From CAZUDI01 sp964618975 (lineage in GTDB: Bacteria; Desulfobacterota; Desulfomonilia; UBA1062), in the NCBI GenBank assembly GCA_964618975.1, contig CAZUDI010000093.1, positions 1-7,740 on the forward strand: 7,740 bases of DNA, read 5' to 3'. The notes beneath the pieces were generated by a model, which ran no database searches, had not been told where the DNA came from, and saw nothing but the letters and a program-made list of their open reading frames with translations. A program made the translations under genes and the position numbers. Shown one piece after another: positions 7,229 to 7,740 of the stretch; the first letter of the stretch is position 1; every line of letters starts with the position of its first letter.

Positions 7229-7414
7229 CTACCACTCCAAGACGAGACGCACCACCTGGGAGAGCCCCAGGTCGATGACCCACAGAAACAGGGAGACCAC
7301 ACCACTGAGGACGAGAACAGCCACCGTGCCGCTGGTGACCTCTTTGCGTCCAGTCCAGGTCACCTTCTTCAACTCGGCCCTGATATCCTTAAAAAACTGT
7401 CGTATTTTTTCCAT
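7229..7414 (-). CDS. secE: Preprotein translocase subunit SecE
   Basis: 61-residue single-span subunit that clamps the SecY channel in the inner membrane. Residues about 1-27 form the cytoplasmic amphipathic part, with the family motif IRAELKKVTW (11-20) followed by RKEV. Residues about 28-49 (SGTVAVLVLSGVVSLFLWVI) form the transmembrane helix. This short one-helix form is common outside enteric bacteria. Most SecE proteins have Pro after the conserved Trp; here it is Thr21. Two adjacent ATG codons are possible (7417 or 7414). I prefer 7414 because GGA at 7422-7420 is 5 nt from it and only 2 nt from the other. A further upstream extension in frame would run through the tRNA gene and is rejected. 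The start lies 12 nt after the tRNA-Trp CCA end. The stop is TAG. Confidence 0.94.
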   Translation of the reverse strand: MEKIRQFFKDIRAELKKVTWTGRKEVTSGTVAVLVLSGVVSLFLWVIDLGLSQVVRLVLEW

Positions 7415-7426
7415 CATTATCCAAAA

Positions 7427-7502
7427 TGGCAGGCCAGGAGGGACTCGAACCCCCAGCATCCGGATTTGGAGTCCGGCGCTCTACCATTAGAGCTACTGGC
7501 CT
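7427..7502 (-). tRNA. trnW: tRNA-Trp (anticodon CCA)
   Basis: The minus strand folds into a complete cloverleaf. The acceptor stem is AGGCCAG (7502-7496) with CTGGCCT (7437-7431), discriminator G at 7430, and an encoded CCA tail at 7429-7427. The D arm contains AGCTCTAATGGTAGAGC. The anticodon stem CCGGA/TCCGG encloses the loop CTCCAAA, so the anticodon is CCA, reading UGG as tryptophan. The T arm is GGGGG TTCGAGT CCCTC. It sits between rpmG and secE, a placement known in several bacterial groups, and must be cut out of the polycistronic transcript. Length is 76 nt including CCA, with no intron and no mismatched stem. Confidence 0.98.
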
Positions 7503-7529
7503 GCACGTAATATTTTTCTGTCTCTGGTC

Positions 7530-7679
7530 CTATTTCGTCTCTTTATGAAGCGTATGCACCCTGCAGAACGGGCAGTACTTCTTCAGTTCAAGCTTTTCCT
7601 GGGTCTTCTTCTTGTTCCTAGTCGTCATATAGTTGCGACGCTTACACTCCTGGCATGCCAACGTTACACTGTCTCTCAT
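7530..7679 (-). CDS. rpmG: 50S ribosomal protein L33 (bL33), zinc-binding type
   Basis: A 49-residue basic protein of the large subunit near the E site. The sequence MRDSVTLACQECKRRNYMTT continues to KKYCPFCRVHTLHKETK. Two CxxC pairs, Cys9/Cys12 and Cys36/Cys39, are present, marking the zinc-ribbon (C+) form rather than the cysteine-free paralogue expressed under zinc limitation in some bacteria. Length is normal. The ATG at 7679-7677 is preceded by AGGA at 7689-7686, 6 nt upstream and overlapping the tuf stop codon, so it is probably coupled to tuf translation. The stop is TAG at 7532-7530, followed by 27 nt before the tRNA. Confidence 0.96.
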   Translation of the reverse strand: MRDSVTLACQECKRRNYMTTRNKKKTQEKLELKKYCPFCRVHTLHKETK

Positions 7680-7687
7680 GATTGTTC

Positions 7688-7740
7688 CTACTGTGTGATC
7701 TTCACGATAACGCCGGAGGCGACGGTTCGTCCGCCTTCCC
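7688..7740 (-). CDS. tuf: Elongation factor Tu, C-terminal end (cut by window edge)
   Basis: The last 16 codons and the TAG stop are visible, encoding EGGRTVASGVIVKITQ. This matches the end of domain III of EF-Tu, where the REGGRTVGAGVV-like strand is nearly invariant. EF-Tu carries aminoacyl-tRNA to the ribosome as a GTP complex. The position immediately before rpmG, tRNA-Trp and secE is the common arrangement when a tuf copy precedes the secE-nusG-rpl cluster. Only the tail is seen, so the evidence is short but characteristic. The gap to rpmG is 8 nt. Confidence 0.9.
   Translation of the reverse strand, partial: EGGRTVASGVIVKITQ

Noticed and set aside
7227..7283. A 19-residue N-terminal extension of NusG
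   Set aside because: It overlaps secE out of frame, is Gly/Pro/Arg-rich and unlike NusG; the ATG at 7226 has a well-placed GGAG and gives normal length.
7418..7459. N-terminal extension of SecE from an ATG at 7459
   Set aside because: It would be encoded by the 3' half of tRNA-Trp; the conserved SecE N terminus starts at MEKIRQFF.
1..7740. A hidden novel system such as a defence locus, CRISPR array, toxin-antitoxin pair or mobile element
   Set aside because: All stretches of more than about 30 nt are accounted for by conserved housekeeping genes, a tRNA or leader/attenuator sequence; no direct-repeat array, transposase or foreign gene was seen.

Overview
The window is a conserved bacterial translation and transcription operon, read entirely on the minus strand. 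In transcriptional order, from high to low coordinate, it runs tuf (3' end only), rpmG, tRNA-Trp, secE, nusG, rplK, rplA, rplJ, rplL, rpoB and rpoC (5' end only). All protein genes look intact except the two cut by the window edges. There is no mobile element, CRISPR array, prophage or horizontally acquired cargo.

The gene order, the zinc-type L33, the 1378-residue RpoB carrying the long lineage-specific insertions seen in Proteobacteria, and the look of L7/L12 and L1 suggest a Gram-negative bacterium. The best guess is a Desulfobacterota / former Deltaproteobacteria type. That placement is by recognition only, and a related proteobacterial-like phylum cannot be excluded. Codons are G/C-rich at third positions, which explains the long spurious open frames antisense to rpoB.

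Layout: tuf and rpmG (7740-7530) are 8 nt apart. tRNA-Trp(CCA) lies at 7502-7427 inside the operon. secE and nusG (7414-6690) are 2 nt apart. rplK and rplA follow (6673-5529). A 125-nt gap (5528-5404) carries an L10 leader RNA ahead of rplJ and rplL (5403-4472). An 87-nt gap (4471-4385) carries a strong hairpin with a U-rich tail, very probably an attenuator, ahead of rpoB (4384-248). rpoC follows after 24 nt, in the same reading frame as rpoB. The other protein-gene junctions are 2-16 nt, and several Shine-Dalgarno sequences overlap the preceding stop codon, so translation is probably coupled.

The products work together. EF-Tu delivers aminoacyl-tRNA. L11, L1 and the L10-L7/L12 stalk recruit translation factors. 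L33 is a small 50S protein. SecE belongs to the SecYEG translocon. NusG modulates elongation and links RNA polymerase to the ribosome. RpoB and RpoC form the polymerase catalytic core. The two larger gaps are where the ribosomal-protein and polymerase outputs can be set separately. I found no novel system; the points worth checking are regulatory details (leader RNA, attenuator with overlapping promoter-like boxes, in-frame rpoB/rpoC junction, tRNA-secE spacing, TAG-rich stops).
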